From Priestia megaterium NBRC 15308 = ATCC 14581 (lineage in GTDB: Bacteria; Bacillota; Bacilli; Bacillales; Bacillaceae_H), in assembly GCF_000832985.1 (NCBI RefSeq), contig NZ_CP009920.1, positions 2,046,001 through 2,110,000 of the forward strand: a stretch of DNA of 64,000 nucleotides, in the 5' to 3' direction. Made by a program: the position numbers and the translations under genes. The notes beneath the pieces are model-generated. The model did not search any database and was not told the origin of the DNA. It saw only the letters and a list, made by a program, of their open reading frames with translations. Shown here in pieces: positions 26,035 to 34,810 of the stretch. The stretch's first letter is position 1, and each line of letters opens with the position of its first letter.

Positions 26035-26371
26035 GAAGAGGTTGGGATATAACCAAATGAGTCCAATCTAAAGACGAACAAATGGGATACATGAGCTAAA
26101 CGGCTTATGACACCGTAGTTGATTTCCGTGCAAGACTTCGCTTTCCGCGGGCGGCCGCTGAGCCTCCTTGTCGCTTGCGCTCCTGCGGGGTCTCATCTGT
26201 TCCGCTTTTCCCGCAGGATCCTTCGTCTCGCTCTCCAATCAACTACTAGAAGAATCTAAACAAATGAAAACTATGTTCATCCTAACAAAAAAAACGAACC
26301 ACTAATCAAAAATTTTGATCAATGGTTCGTTTTTACTTTGTCTAAAATATTTTCGTCCCAGCCTCTTCTTT
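26035..26371. repeat. Bacillales-type intergenic repeat element with inverted ends
   Basis: The ends are inverted copies (AGAAGAGGTTGGGA at 26035-26048; TCCCAGCCTCTTCTT at 26357-26371). The GC-rich interior 26116-26247 has the familiar Bacillaceae pattern of GTTGATTTCCG, GCTTTCCGCGGGC, GAGCCTCC, CTCCTGCGGGG and CCCGCAGGA, ending CAATCAACT, and can fold because GTTGATT and AATCAAC and the CTGCGGG/CCCGCAG blocks pair. I recall such repeats in many intergenic sites of Bacillus genomes; no function is known. There is no open frame of note and no transposase. Confidence 0.7.
26290..26334. terminator. Long palindrome acting as bidirectional terminator inside the repeat
   Basis: Arms 26290-26311 and 26313-26334 are complementary over 22 bases with two non-Watson-Crick positions; A- and T-tracts flank it. 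It lies between the convergent sugar porter and proA genes. Confidence 0.65.
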
Positions 26372-26372
26372 T

Positions 26373-27617
26373 TTATCGAATTTGTCCATCTCCGTAAATA
26401 ATATATTTTAGCGTTGTTAATTCTTTTAATCCCATCGGTCCACGCGCATGAAGCTTTTGTGTACTAATTCCGATTTCTGCCCCGAAACCAAACTCTTCTC
26501 CGTCTGTAAACCTCGTTGAAGCATTCACATAAACAGCGGCTGAATTAACGCGCTGTAAAAAACGCTGAGCATGGGCATAATTTGTTGTGACAATCGCTTC
26601 AGAATGATGTGAACTATGAACATTAATATGGGAAATCGCTTCATCGATATCATCTACGATTTTAACCGCCATGATGAAATCCAAGTATTCTTTCTTCCAA
26701 TCCTCATCCCCTGCGGGAACAAGATCTGGAACGATTGTTACCGCACGTTCATCACCGCGTACTTCTACATCTTTCTCTCGTAGCGCTTGAACAATAATCG
26801 GCAAAAATTCATGAGCCGCTCGTTTATGGATAAGCAGCTTTTCGGCTGAGTTACACACTGCTGGACGAGATGTTTTTGCATTAATGACAATATTGGCCGC
26901 CATGTCACCGTCATATTCTTCATCAACATAAATGTGGCAGTTCCCAGTTCCTGTCTCAATAACGGGAACCGTTGCATTTTTTACCACCGCTTCAATTAAA
27001 CCAGCACCGCCTCGAGGAATTAATACATCGATATATTCATTTAATTTCATTAACTCCAGTGCTGTTTCTCTCGACGTATTTTCAATAAGCTGTACGCTAT
27101 GCTCAGGCAACCCTGCACTTGCCGCAGCTTGAGATAATACAGAAACAATCGCTTGATTCGAATAAAACGCCTCGCTACCTCCGCGCAAAATAACTGCATT
27201 TCCTGCTTTTAAGCATAAGCCTGTTGCATCACACGTAACGTTTGGACGCGCTTCATAAATAATTCCTATGACACCAATAGGTACACGCTGCTGTCCAATT
27301 TGTAAGCCATTTGGTCGCTTCGCCATAGACAGCACTTCTCCTACCGGATCTGCAAGCGCAGCTACTTGGCGCAGGCCGTCTGCCATTCCGTGAATCCGCT
27401 CTTCATTTAAAGATAGACGATCCAACATCGCTTTTGACGTGCCTTTTTGAATGGCTTTTTCTACGTCTAATTTATTTGCTTTTAAAATCGCCTCTTGTTG
27501 ATCCAATAGAGCAGCCGCCATTTTATAAAGTGCCTGCTGTTTTTGTTCGCTCGTTACATTTCCTAAGAAATAAGAGGCTTCTTTTGCCTGCTTTCCTTTA
27601 AGCTGCAATTCACTCAT
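26373..27617 (-). CDS. proA: Gamma-glutamyl phosphate reductase
   Basis: Second enzyme of proline synthesis: reduces gamma-glutamyl phosphate to glutamate semialdehyde with NADPH. Its 414 aa are standard for the family. It shows EARPNVTCDATGLCLKAGNAVILRGG, with the catalytic-cysteine region AKTSRPAVCNSAEKLL (Cys in VCNS) and the C-terminal GADVIG-like FGAEIGISTQKLHARGPMGL. Longer blocks are cited by key residues only. The start overlaps the proB stop (AATGA) with AAGGAG inside proB, so translation is coupled. Confidence 0.95.
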   Translation of the reverse strand: MSELQLKGKQAKEASYFLGNVTSEQKQQALYKMAAALLDQQEAILKANKLDVEKAIQKGTSKAMLDRLSLNEERIHGMADGLRQVAALADPVGEVLSMAKRPNGLQIGQQRVPIGVIGIIYEARPNVTCDATGLCLKAGNAVILRGGSEAFYSNQAIVSVLSQAAASAGLPEHSVQLIENTSRETALELMKLNEYIDVLIPRGGAGLIEAVVKNATVPVIETGTGNCHIYVDEEYDGDMAANIVINAKTSRPAVCNSAEKLLIHKRAAHEFLPIIVQALREKDVEVRGDERAVTIVPDLVPAGDEDWKKEYLDFIMAVKIVDDIDEAISHINVHSSHHSEAIVTTNYAHAQRFLQRVNSAAVYVNASTRFTDGEEFGFGAEIGISTQKLHARGPMGLKELTTLKYIIYGDGQIR

Positions 27618-28438
27618 TTCATTACTCCTTCAGCTTGTTTTAAGAATAACGTTCCAATTTCTTGGCCTTCAATAATATCTCGCAAAATACTTGGTTCTTT
27701 ACCATTTGCTAAGATTAAGCTCACGCCTGCACTTGTAGCTGTTTTAGCAGCGGTAAGCTTTGTGACCATTCCGCCTGTTCCAACATCCGTTCCGCTATCT
27801 CCAGCAAAATTCTCAAGCTCCGGTGTGATGCCATCTATTACTTTCATTAATTTAGAGTTAGGGTTTTTTGTGGGATCTGAATCAAAGAAACCGTCAATAT
27901 CAGATAAAATAACAAGTAAATCTGCGTGAATCAAAACTGAAACAATGGCAGATAAATTATCGTTATCTCCAAAACGCACGATGTTTTCAATTTCATCGAT
28001 TGCAACCGTATCGTTTTCATTCACAATAGGAATTACTTTGTCTTCAATTAATTTTTCAAACGTGTTCACAACGTTATTGCGCACATGTTCATCTTCGATT
28101 ACATCCTTCGTTAACAGTACTTGACCAACGATGTGGCTGTACTCACCAAAGAATTTACTATAGATATGCATAAGCTCACATTGCCCGACAGAGGCCGCTG
28201 CTTGTTTTTCTCGAATAGAAGTTGGCTTTTCCTTTAACTTTAGTTTTTTTACTCCCACTTGAACGGCACCTGATGTAACAAGCACAACTTCTTTTCCTGC
28301 ATTCATTAAATCAGATAAAACACACGCTAGTTTTTCAATGCGTGCTAAGTTAATATCTCCATTATCATAGGTCAACGTAGATGTCCCTACTTTGACTACA
28401 ATACGCTTGCTATTTTGTAACTCTTGACGATGGTTCAC
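27614..28438 (-). CDS. proB: Glutamate 5-kinase lacking the PUA domain
   Basis: First enzyme of proline synthesis: phosphorylates glutamate to gamma-glutamyl phosphate. It contains the amino-acid kinase fold only: VVKVGTSTLT, VTSGAVQVG, VNENDTVA, FGDNDNLSAIVSVL, LLSDIDGFF-type ILSDIDGFF, and GTDVGTGGMVTKL. It ends near residue 274, so the C-terminal PUA domain of the 365-aa form is absent without any sign of a frameshift. I prefer GTG 28438 because GGGAG lies 9 nt upstream; an ATG at 28447 abuts that site. It heads proBA. I see no T-box in the 240 bp upstream. Confidence 0.9.
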   Translation of the reverse strand: MNHRQELQNSKRIVVKVGTSTLTYDNGDINLARIEKLACVLSDLMNAGKEVVLVTSGAVQVGVKKLKLKEKPTSIREKQAAASVGQCELMHIYSKFFGEYSHIVGQVLLTKDVIEDEHVRNNVVNTFEKLIEDKVIPIVNENDTVAIDEIENIVRFGDNDNLSAIVSVLIHADLLVILSDIDGFFDSDPTKNPNSKLMKVIDGITPELENFAGDSGTDVGTGGMVTKLTAAKTATSAGVSLILANGKEPSILRDIIEGQEIGTLFLKQAEGVMK

Positions 28439-28582
28439 TCTTTTCATCTCCCTAACTAAAACACCTAAATGCGTACTAATTTTTTTAAAAATTATAGCAG
28501 AGATTATGCGAAAAGTCTTATAGTTTTTTAAAGGGAATTTGAACTTTCTAATTTTTTAAATAATTAAGGGAAAAACTGGTGA

Positions 28583-28607
28583 TAAAAGCGCTTTCTTCTT
28601 TTATAAT
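28583..28607 (+). promoter_or_regulatory. cstA promoter with overlapping cre-like site
   Basis: TAAAAGCGCTTTCT (28583-28596) matches the cre core AAAGCGCTTTC and lies over the -35 position. A perfect -10 TATAAT follows at 28602-28607; the -35 itself is poor. Binding of CcpA here would repress transcription in glucose, fitting a carbon-starvation gene. Confidence 0.6.
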
Positions 28608-28690
28608 GAAAGTTGTAAGGGGAACACACAATTACATAACGTTGTGTAGTAGTACAAACATCAGACAACTAAGGGATAGGGGGATTTTTA

Positions 28691-30499
28691 ATGAATGCGG
28701 TTACGATTGTTATTGGATCTATCTGTATTTTAATGATTGCGTATCGGCTATACGGAACATTCATGGCTGTTAAGGTCTTGAAACTAAACGATTCGCAAAA
28801 AACGCCAGCACATGAACTTGAAGATGGGAAAGATTATGTGCCAACCAACCGATGGGTAACATTTGGTCATCACTTTGCAGCTATTGCAGCTGCAGGTCCG
28901 CTTGTTGGACCTATTTTAGCAGCTCAGTTTGGCTATTTGCCCGGACTGCTCTGGCTTTTAATAGGAGCTGTAATCGGAGGAGCCGTTCACGATGCGGTTG
29001 TGTTATTTGCATCTATGCGCCAAAAAGGCCAGTCGCTTTCCGAAGTGGCTAAAAAAGAGCTAGGACCTGTCGCTGGTTTTTGTACAGGTTTAGCTATGCT
29101 TTTTATCATTACCATCACAATGGCCGGTTTATCTATGGTCGTGCTACACGCACTTGAGAAAAATCCTTGGGGTACATTCGCTGTTGGAATTACGATTCCG
29201 ATCGCAATGGGGGTAGGTATTTACCACAAAAAAACCGGTAATTTAAAAGCGGCTTCTACTGTCGGCTTCATTTTAATTTTAATCGCCGTATTTAGCGGTC
29301 CTTATATTCAAGGAACAGCTTTAGGAGATTTTTTAACGCTAGATATTAAAACACTTTCAATTATTCTTCCCGTTTATGCATTTTTCGCAGCGGCCTTACC
29401 CGTTTGGCTGCTTTTAGCACCTCGAGATTATTTAAGCAGCTTTATGAAAATTGGTGTCTTTATCGCGCTGATTGTAGGCGTGTTTTTCGTAAATCCAGCA
29501 ATTCCATTTCCTGCAGTTACTGAATTTATTCACGGAGGCGGCCCTATTTTAGCAGGACCTGTGTGGCCGTTCATTTCCATTACGATCGCCTGCGGTGCTA
29601 TTTCCGGCTTCCATGCATTTGTTGGTTCAGGGACAACCCCTAAGATGCTCGACCGTTGGAGTGACATTAAAGTTGTAGGCTTCGGGGCGATGTTAGTCGA
29701 ATGCTTGGTAGGAATTATGGCATTAATTGCCGCAACAGCTTTACATCCTGGAGACTATTTTGCAATCAACTCTACACCTGAAGTGTTCAAAACGCTCGGC
29801 ATGAACGTGACAGCTCTTCCTCAGCTTAGCCAAGAGATTGGTCTAAACTTAGAAGGCCGTACAGGCGGCGCTGTTACACTGGCCGTAGGAATGACATATA
29901 TCTTCACGGAAATTCCTTGGTTCAGCCACCTGTCTTCTTACTTTTTCCAATTCGTCATTATGTTTGAAGCAGTGTTTATTTTAACTGCTATCGACGCGGG
30001 TACACGCGTTTCCCGCTATTTAATTCAAGACTTTTTCGGTGAATTTTATAAGCCATTGAAGCGAGTAGACTGGCTTCCGGGGTCCATTTTTGCAAGCGCC
30101 CTAGCCTGTTTTATGTGGGGGTACTTATTGTTCTCAGGAGATATTGGCTCAGTTTGGGCGCTGTTCGGCGTATCGAATCAGTTAATGGCCTCTATTGGTT
30201 TAATTATTGGAGCAACCGTTATTCTTAGAATTGCAGATAAACGCTCCTATATGCTTACTTGCCTTATTCCACTAGCCTACCTTTACGTAACGGTTAACTA
30301 CGCAGGTTATTGGATGGTTAAGAATGTCTATTTAAATGAAGCTGCGGCAGGTTACAGCATATTAAATGCGACTCTTTCAATCATCATGCTTATACTCGGT
30401 CTCATTATTATGATTGCTGCGATTCAAAAATGGACGCAGCTTTGGCGCACGCCTCAGGCTGAACTGGCAGCGAAAGCAAACTTATCACAAAATATATAA
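28691..30499 (+). CDS. cstA: CstA-family carbon starvation protein (peptide/pyruvate transporter)
   Basis: Membrane protein of 602 aa with about sixteen helices. It shows FGHHFAAIAAAGPLVGPILAAQFG split around residues 56-77, GGAVHDAVVLFASMRQKGQSL, and GVSNQLMA, all characteristic of CstA. Family members import peptides or pyruvate when preferred carbon is exhausted. The ATG has an AGGGGG site. It is monocistronic with its own cre-like controlled promoter and a perfect terminator. The two-component system that controls some CstA/BtsT relatives is not adjacent here. Confidence 0.9.
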   Translation: MNAVTIVIGSICILMIAYRLYGTFMAVKVLKLNDSQKTPAHELEDGKDYVPTNRWVTFGHHFAAIAAAGPLVGPILAAQFGYLPGLLWLLIGAVIGGAVHDAVVLFASMRQKGQSLSEVAKKELGPVAGFCTGLAMLFIITITMAGLSMVVLHALEKNPWGTFAVGITIPIAMGVGIYHKKTGNLKAASTVGFILILIAVFSGPYIQGTALGDFLTLDIKTLSIILPVYAFFAAALPVWLLLAPRDYLSSFMKIGVFIALIVGVFFVNPAIPFPAVTEFIHGGGPILAGPVWPFISITIACGAISGFHAFVGSGTTPKMLDRWSDIKVVGFGAMLVECLVGIMALIAATALHPGDYFAINSTPEVFKTLGMNVTALPQLSQEIGLNLEGRTGGAVTLAVGMTYIFTEIPWFSHLSSYFFQFVIMFEAVFILTAIDAGTRVSRYLIQDFFGEFYKPLKRVDWLPGSIFASALACFMWGYLLFSGDIGSVWALFGVSNQLMASIGLIIGATVILRIADKRSYMLTCLIPLAYLYVTVNYAGYWMVKNVYLNEAAAGYSILNATLSIIMLILGLIIMIAAIQKWTQLWRTPQAELAAKANLSQNI

Positions 30500-30503
30500 A
30501 ACG

Positions 30504-30533
30504 AACACGCTTGCTTATATAAGCAAGCGTGTT
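30504..30533 (+). terminator. Terminator of cstA
   Basis: A perfect palindrome AACACGCTTGCTTA and its complement with a 2-nt centre, followed by TTT. Strong intrinsic terminator. Confidence 0.92.
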
Positions 30534-30682
30534 TTTAATATGGTAATAGCCGGTCAAAATAATTGCACACCAGGCATTTTTATTATTAAACTAAATATAC
30601 TATACAGAAAATTTTTTAAATAGTTCGTACACTTCACATGTTATATACCCCATTGACTACATCTCAAAATTAACACTTTAAA

Positions 30683-30697
30683 TTATAATAATTATAA
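30683..30697. promoter_or_regulatory. PerR box upstream of katA
   Basis: TTATAATAATTATAA is a perfect match to the PerR consensus TTATAATNATTATAA, the Fur-family peroxide-sensing repressor site. It lies just upstream of the katA -35 and about 80 bp before the start codon. Fur boxes are similar but differ in the outer bases. Confidence 0.88.
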
Positions 30698-30704
30698 TTT
30701 AGTA

Positions 30705-30732
30705 TTGATTTTTTATTTAAAAATGTTATTAT
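30705..30732 (+). promoter_or_regulatory. katA promoter
   Basis: TTGATT (30705-30710), 16-nt spacer, TATTAT (30727-30732), 8 bp downstream of the PerR box. Confidence 0.55.
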
Positions 30733-30774
30733 TGTTTCTAACATAATAAAATTCAAATAAGAGGTGGTTCTAAG

Positions 30775-32235
30775 ATGACAACAAACAAGAATAACCTAAC
30801 GACTAGTTGGGGAGCTCCGGTTGGAGATAATCAAAATTCAATGACCGCTGGTTCACGCGGACCTACTTTAATTCAAGATGTTCACCTTTTAGAGAAATTA
30901 GCCCATTTTAACCGAGAGCGAGTTCCTGAACGTGTCGTACACGCAAAAGGCGCCGGTGCCCACGGCTATTTTGAAGTGACAAATGATGTTTCATCCTATA
31001 CAAAAGCAGCTTTCCTTTCTGAAGTAGGAAAACGAACACCTCTATTTGCTCGCTTTTCAACAGTAGCTGGTGAAAATGGCTCAGCAGATACCGTTCGCGA
31101 CCCTCGCGGATTTGCTGTTAAATTTTATACAGAAGAAGGAAACTACGACTTAGTCGGAAATAATACACCTGTATTTTTCATCCGAGATGCGATTAAATTT
31201 CCTGACTTTATTCATACACAAAAACGCGATCCACGCACACATTTAAAAAACCCGACGGCCGTTTGGGATTTCTGGTCTTTATCTCCTGAATCTTTGCATC
31301 AAGTTTCTATTTTAATGTCTGACCGCGGTATTCCCGCAACTTTACGCCATATGCATGGGTTTGGCAGCCACACATTTAAATGGGTTAATGCCGAAGGAGA
31401 TGGCGTTTGGGTAAAATATCACTTTAAAACAGAGCAAGGTGTAAAAAATCTGTCTCCAGACGTAGCTGCAAAGCTAGCTGGTGAAAATCCAGATTATCAT
31501 ACTGAAGATTTATTTAATGCCATTGAAAAAGGCGATTTCCCTTCATGGAAACTGTACGTTCAGATTATGCCATTAGAAGACGCTGATACGTATCGCTTTG
31601 ATCCGTTTGATGTAACAAAGGTTTGGTCACAAAAAGACTACCCTCTAATTGAAGTAGGTCGCATGGTCTTGGACCGCAATCCAGAAAATTATTTTGCCGA
31701 AGTGGAGCAAGCTACATTCTCACCTGGAACGCTTGTGCCGGGAATTGACGTATCACCTGATAAAATGCTGCAAGGTCGACTATTCGCATACAGCGATGCA
31801 CATCGCTACCGCGTGGGTGCTAACCATCAAGCGCTACCGATTAACCGTCCGCGCAGCGAAGTAAATAACTATCAGCGTGACGGCCAAATGCGCTTTGACG
31901 ATAACGGCGGCCGTTCTGTTTATTATGAGCCAAACAGCTTTGGCGGCCCAACAGAATCACAGGAAAACAAACAAGCAGCATACCCTGTTTCAGGCGTTGC
32001 CGATAGTGTTGCATATGATCATAACGACCATTACACGCAAGCAGGTGACTTATACCGCCTTTTAAGCGAAGACGAGCGTACACGACTAGTTGCAAACATC
32101 GTTGAAGCTATGAAGCCTGTAGAAAAAGAAGAGATTAAACTTCGTCAAATTCAGCACTTCTACAAAGCGGATCCAGAGTATGGAACACGCGTTGCAGATG
32201 GTTTAGGATTATCTGTTCCGCAGCAAATAAAATAA
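30775..32235 (+). CDS. katA: Vegetative haem catalase, PerR-controlled
   Basis: Decomposes hydrogen peroxide in the cytoplasm. Small-subunit clade-3 type, 486 aa. The catalytic His56 is in [14 protein letters not shown], the Asn partner is within the block around [13 protein letters not shown] and GNNTPVFF, and the proximal haem Tyr is in [21 protein letters not shown] precedes the ATG. It stands alone behind a perfect PerR box, so it should be induced by peroxide and by low iron/manganese-dependent PerR release. The AT-rich palindrome at 32324-32356 may end transcription. Confidence 0.95.
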   Translation: MTTNKNNLTTSWGAPVGDNQNSMTAGSRGPTLIQDVHLLEKLAHFNRERVPERVVHAKGAGAHGYFEVTNDVSSYTKAAFLSEVGKRTPLFARFSTVAGENGSADTVRDPRGFAVKFYTEEGNYDLVGNNTPVFFIRDAIKFPDFIHTQKRDPRTHLKNPTAVWDFWSLSPESLHQVSILMSDRGIPATLRHMHGFGSHTFKWVNAEGDGVWVKYHFKTEQGVKNLSPDVAAKLAGENPDYHTEDLFNAIEKGDFPSWKLYVQIMPLEDADTYRFDPFDVTKVWSQKDYPLIEVGRMVLDRNPENYFAEVEQATFSPGTLVPGIDVSPDKMLQGRLFAYSDAHRYRVGANHQALPINRPRSEVNNYQRDGQMRFDDNGGRSVYYEPNSFGGPTESQENKQAAYPVSGVADSVAYDHNDHYTQAGDLYRLLSEDERTRLVANIVEAMKPVEKEEIKLRQIQHFYKADPEYGTRVADGLGLSVPQQIK

Positions 32236-32323
32236 AGATATCAGTTTTACAAATGAGAAAACAAGGTTATTTTTCTCGTTGTAGATTCTCGTTTATTCTC
32301 AATTAGTTTAACATTTTATCACT

Positions 32324-32356
32324 AAATAAGTATCCATATTTTATGGATACTTATTT
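32324..32356. repeat. Perfect 15-bp inverted repeat with 3-nt loop, katA terminator or operator
   Basis: AAATAAGTATCCATA and its exact complement surround TTT. It lies 89 bp after katA and 33 bp before a 40-residue gene. The T-tract is short, so it could be a weak terminator for katA or an operator for the small gene. Confidence 0.6.
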
Positions 32357-32388
32357 AAATTCTTGTAAAAAGAGGAAGGGATGAAGAA

Positions 32389-32511
32389 ATGATTGGACAA
32401 GAAATAAGATGTAATCAGTGTGATAGAGAAATAAAAGTACTAAAGCACAGTACGCTTTGCGGTTGCGGAATAAAATTACGAACGCTAAAAAAAGAGAAGC
32501 AACCAGCATAA
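32389..32511 (+). CDS. 40-residue zinc-ribbon-like mini-protein
   Basis: A short frame with GAGGAAGGG 9 nt before the ATG and its own terminator overlapping the 3' end. Four cysteines in CNQC (residues 8-11) and CGC (24-26) form a CxxC-CxC knuckle that could hold zinc; the C-terminal third is basic (KLRTLKKEKQ). It has no hydrophobic segment. I do not recognise a named family. The size, ribosome site, terminator and cysteine pattern argue that it is a real gene; nucleic-acid binding or a metal-handling role would be guesses. Confidence 0.65.
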   Translation: MIGQEIRCNQCDREIKVLKHSTLCGCGIKLRTLKKEKQPA

Positions 32512-32530
32512 TGAGGTTGCTTCTCTTTTT
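32489..32530. terminator. Bidirectional terminator after the mini-protein gene
   Basis: A 16-bp perfect stem (32489-32504 with 32515-32530) with a 10-nt loop and A/T tracts on both sides. It also serves the convergent histidine kinase gene. Confidence 0.9.
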
Positions 32531-32560
32531 TACTAGATATGCTGGTTATATTCACTCACA

Positions 32561-34810
32561 TTAAAGAGTAATCGTTACTTTAAATAAATCTCCGTCAATT
32601 TCAATATTCAGTTCTCCTCCGTGCAAATCAATAATTGACTTAGCAATAGCTAACCCAAGTCCGGAGCCATCGGTTTGTCTTGAAGTATCCCCTCTTTTAA
32701 ATCGTTCAAACAGCTCATCTGCCTGCTCATTTAATTCATATTTACTTACATTTTTAAAGGTTAGTTTCACTTGTTCGTTTATTTCTTGAACAGAAATATA
32801 GACACGCGTTTGTTCAAGTGAATATTTCAATATATTCTCTATCAAATTGTCAAATACTCTCCATAATTTTTGACCATCTACAGTAGCAAATAGCGGCTTT
32901 TCGAGAGATTGAATACGAAATTGCAGAGTTGAATCTTCAATTGCTTCATTATATTCAGCTAAAGCCTGATGAAGAAGCTGGTTAATATCAATTTTGTCTT
33001 TATGCAATTCTACATTTCCACTTGCCATTTTTGACACTTCAAATAAATCATCAATAAGTGTCTGTAAACGTTTTGACTTACGGTCAATAATTTCAACGTA
33101 AGCATGTTGTTCGTCCGAAGTAAGATCTTGTGACTTTAGCAACGCTGTATATGTCATAATAGAAGTCAATGGTGTTCTTAAATCGTGACTGACGTTGGTA
33201 ATTAACTCTGTTTTCAAGCGTTCACTTTTAACTTGAACATGCTGAGATGTTTGAATCTGCTGCTGGATATGATTTATATTTAGTGCTGCTTGAGTCAAAG
33301 CTGATTTCCCTTTGATAGGTAACGGCTCTTTCCACTCGGCTGTGGCGATTTGATCAATTGAGATAATAATTTTATTTAAATAATTAACTCGTAGCATAAG
33401 CAGTATCAAAGTAACCACTCCTACAACACTTCCAACAGCTAAGTACAGTATGGATACTTGTTCTGCAAACATAGATCCACTAGTCAATAGAGCTGCAACA
33501 GCAAACACGGCAAACACTAAAAGCAGCACTACAACCATTATATGCATGCCAATATGTCTGATAATAAAAATAGATTGAAGAAAATAAATTACTTGATAAA
33601 CACACGCTCTTTTATATTCTTCTTTTATATCATCTATTGTGCGTATACGCTGAAACAGTAGAAATACTTGAAGTGCCCATAGGGAAATAGCTATGGATAT
33701 TGCTATCATATAAAAGAAGAACGTAGCAACATGCTTATATGATTCTAATAAAGAAGCAGGATAGCCGTTCAGAACTAGACTTAATGTAAAAAATGAGTAT
33801 AAAAGAAAAACAATTATACAAATATCTAAAGGTATTTTTTTATAAACCCTCTGTACTGCAGTTTGTCTTGTTATTTTTTTAAAATATCCAGTTATTGTTT
33901 TTTTATAAATAAAGCAACCTATTAACAGAGCTAGTATCCCTGACAATGTATACACGAGAAACGCTACATTTTGATGATGATAATAGTTATACTCATCAAA
34001 TAAAGGACTAATGAAGGTTTCTTTTTCAGGAACAGCACTTATACCCGTAAACTTCTGCTTTAAATACCGGGTTGGGATCTCTGAGTCTGCCTCACTGCTT
34101 AACGATGAATTTTTATATTCATCTGCTTGAAACACCAGCGGTGATTGAGCTGAATAAGTATATTTATACAATATATTTTCCTGTTTTACTAATTGATTAA
34201 CATCTTCTTTGCCTGCGTTTTGGATATTCGTGTATATTTTATTTGTGTTCCTATCTTTTAAATAATACATGATGTCTTTTTTATATTGAGATAATTTTTT
34301 TTGTCGATCAAAAGCTTCATCATATAGTTTCTTCATTTCGAGTTTTTTGTTTTTCGCTATTTCTCCTCGAACGAATTGATCATCTTGAAACTTTTTTTGA
34401 ATGTTTTTAACTTCTAGATCCTGCTGCTTTACATAGGCAGCTTCAACGTTTTTGCTCTTTGCCTGCTTAGCGTCTTCTATTTTTTCTTCATATTTATCGT
34501 GCACGTTTTTTATTTGTTCTGTTAATGTTCCTTCCTTATATCGATACGACTCAATCTCTTCTTCTGTTATCTTATTTGCATTAACGGTATTCTTATCTTT
34601 TTGTGTCAATTCTAAAAGGTAGAGATCATTTGTAAAACGACTTATTTGCTTTTTGAAGTCTTCAGATTTTATATAGCTGCTTTTTTGTAAATAGTTTGTT
34701 TTTAATAGATTATGCACGTTACTAATTGAAGAAATAGTTGCTCCTAAACCAAATAAAAACAAGATAATCCCTACAGCTGAAATGACGCTACTTTTCCATT
34801 TTATATCCAA
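32561..34810 (-). CDS. Large membrane sensor histidine kinase with multi-helix sensor region
   Basis: Sensor kinase of about 749 aa, partner of the adjacent OmpR-type regulator. After an N-terminal helix comes an extracytoplasmic domain of about 250 residues rich in Lys/Glu and coiled-coil heptads (about 40-200), then six more helices (about 285-475), HisKA with NVSHDLRTPLTS (His542), and HATPase_c with NLIENILKYS, FERFKRGDTS and GSGLGLAIAKSI. I chose TTG 34810 (MDIKWKSS); TTG 34822 is possible since neither has a clear ribosome site. The frame overlaps the regulator gene end, so translation is coupled. The signal is unknown; I do not recognise the sensor domain. Confidence 0.85.
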   Translation of the reverse strand: MDIKWKSSVISAVGIILFLFGLGATISSISNVHNLLKTNYLQKSSYIKSEDFKKQISRFTNDLYLLELTQKDKNTVNANKITEEEIESYRYKEGTLTEQIKNVHDKYEEKIEDAKQAKSKNVEAAYVKQQDLEVKNIQKKFQDDQFVRGEIAKNKKLEMKKLYDEAFDRQKKLSQYKKDIMYYLKDRNTNKIYTNIQNAGKEDVNQLVKQENILYKYTYSAQSPLVFQADEYKNSSLSSEADSEIPTRYLKQKFTGISAVPEKETFISPLFDEYNYYHHQNVAFLVYTLSGILALLIGCFIYKKTITGYFKKITRQTAVQRVYKKIPLDICIIVFLLYSFFTLSLVLNGYPASLLESYKHVATFFFYMIAISIAISLWALQVFLLFQRIRTIDDIKEEYKRACVYQVIYFLQSIFIIRHIGMHIMVVVLLLVFAVFAVAALLTSGSMFAEQVSILYLAVGSVVGVVTLILLMLRVNYLNKIIISIDQIATAEWKEPLPIKGKSALTQAALNINHIQQQIQTSQHVQVKSERLKTELITNVSHDLRTPLTSIMTYTALLKSQDLTSDEQHAYVEIIDRKSKRLQTLIDDLFEVSKMASGNVELHKDKIDINQLLHQALAEYNEAIEDSTLQFRIQSLEKPLFATVDGQKLWRVFDNLIENILKYSLEQTRVYISVQEINEQVKLTFKNVSKYELNEQADELFERFKRGDTSRQTDGSGLGLAIAKSIIDLHGGELNIEIDGDLFKVTITL

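Noticed and set aside
28448-28690. T-box riboswitch before proBA
   Set aside because: No T-box sequence, specifier loop or terminator/antiterminator pair is visible upstream of proB.
28579-28773. A 64-codon plus-strand frame leading into cstA
   Set aside because: It overlaps the promoter, cre-like site and the cstA start, and has no support.
30414-30623. A 69-codon frame across the cstA 3' end
   Set aside because: It runs through the perfect cstA terminator in a different frame and has no ribosome site.
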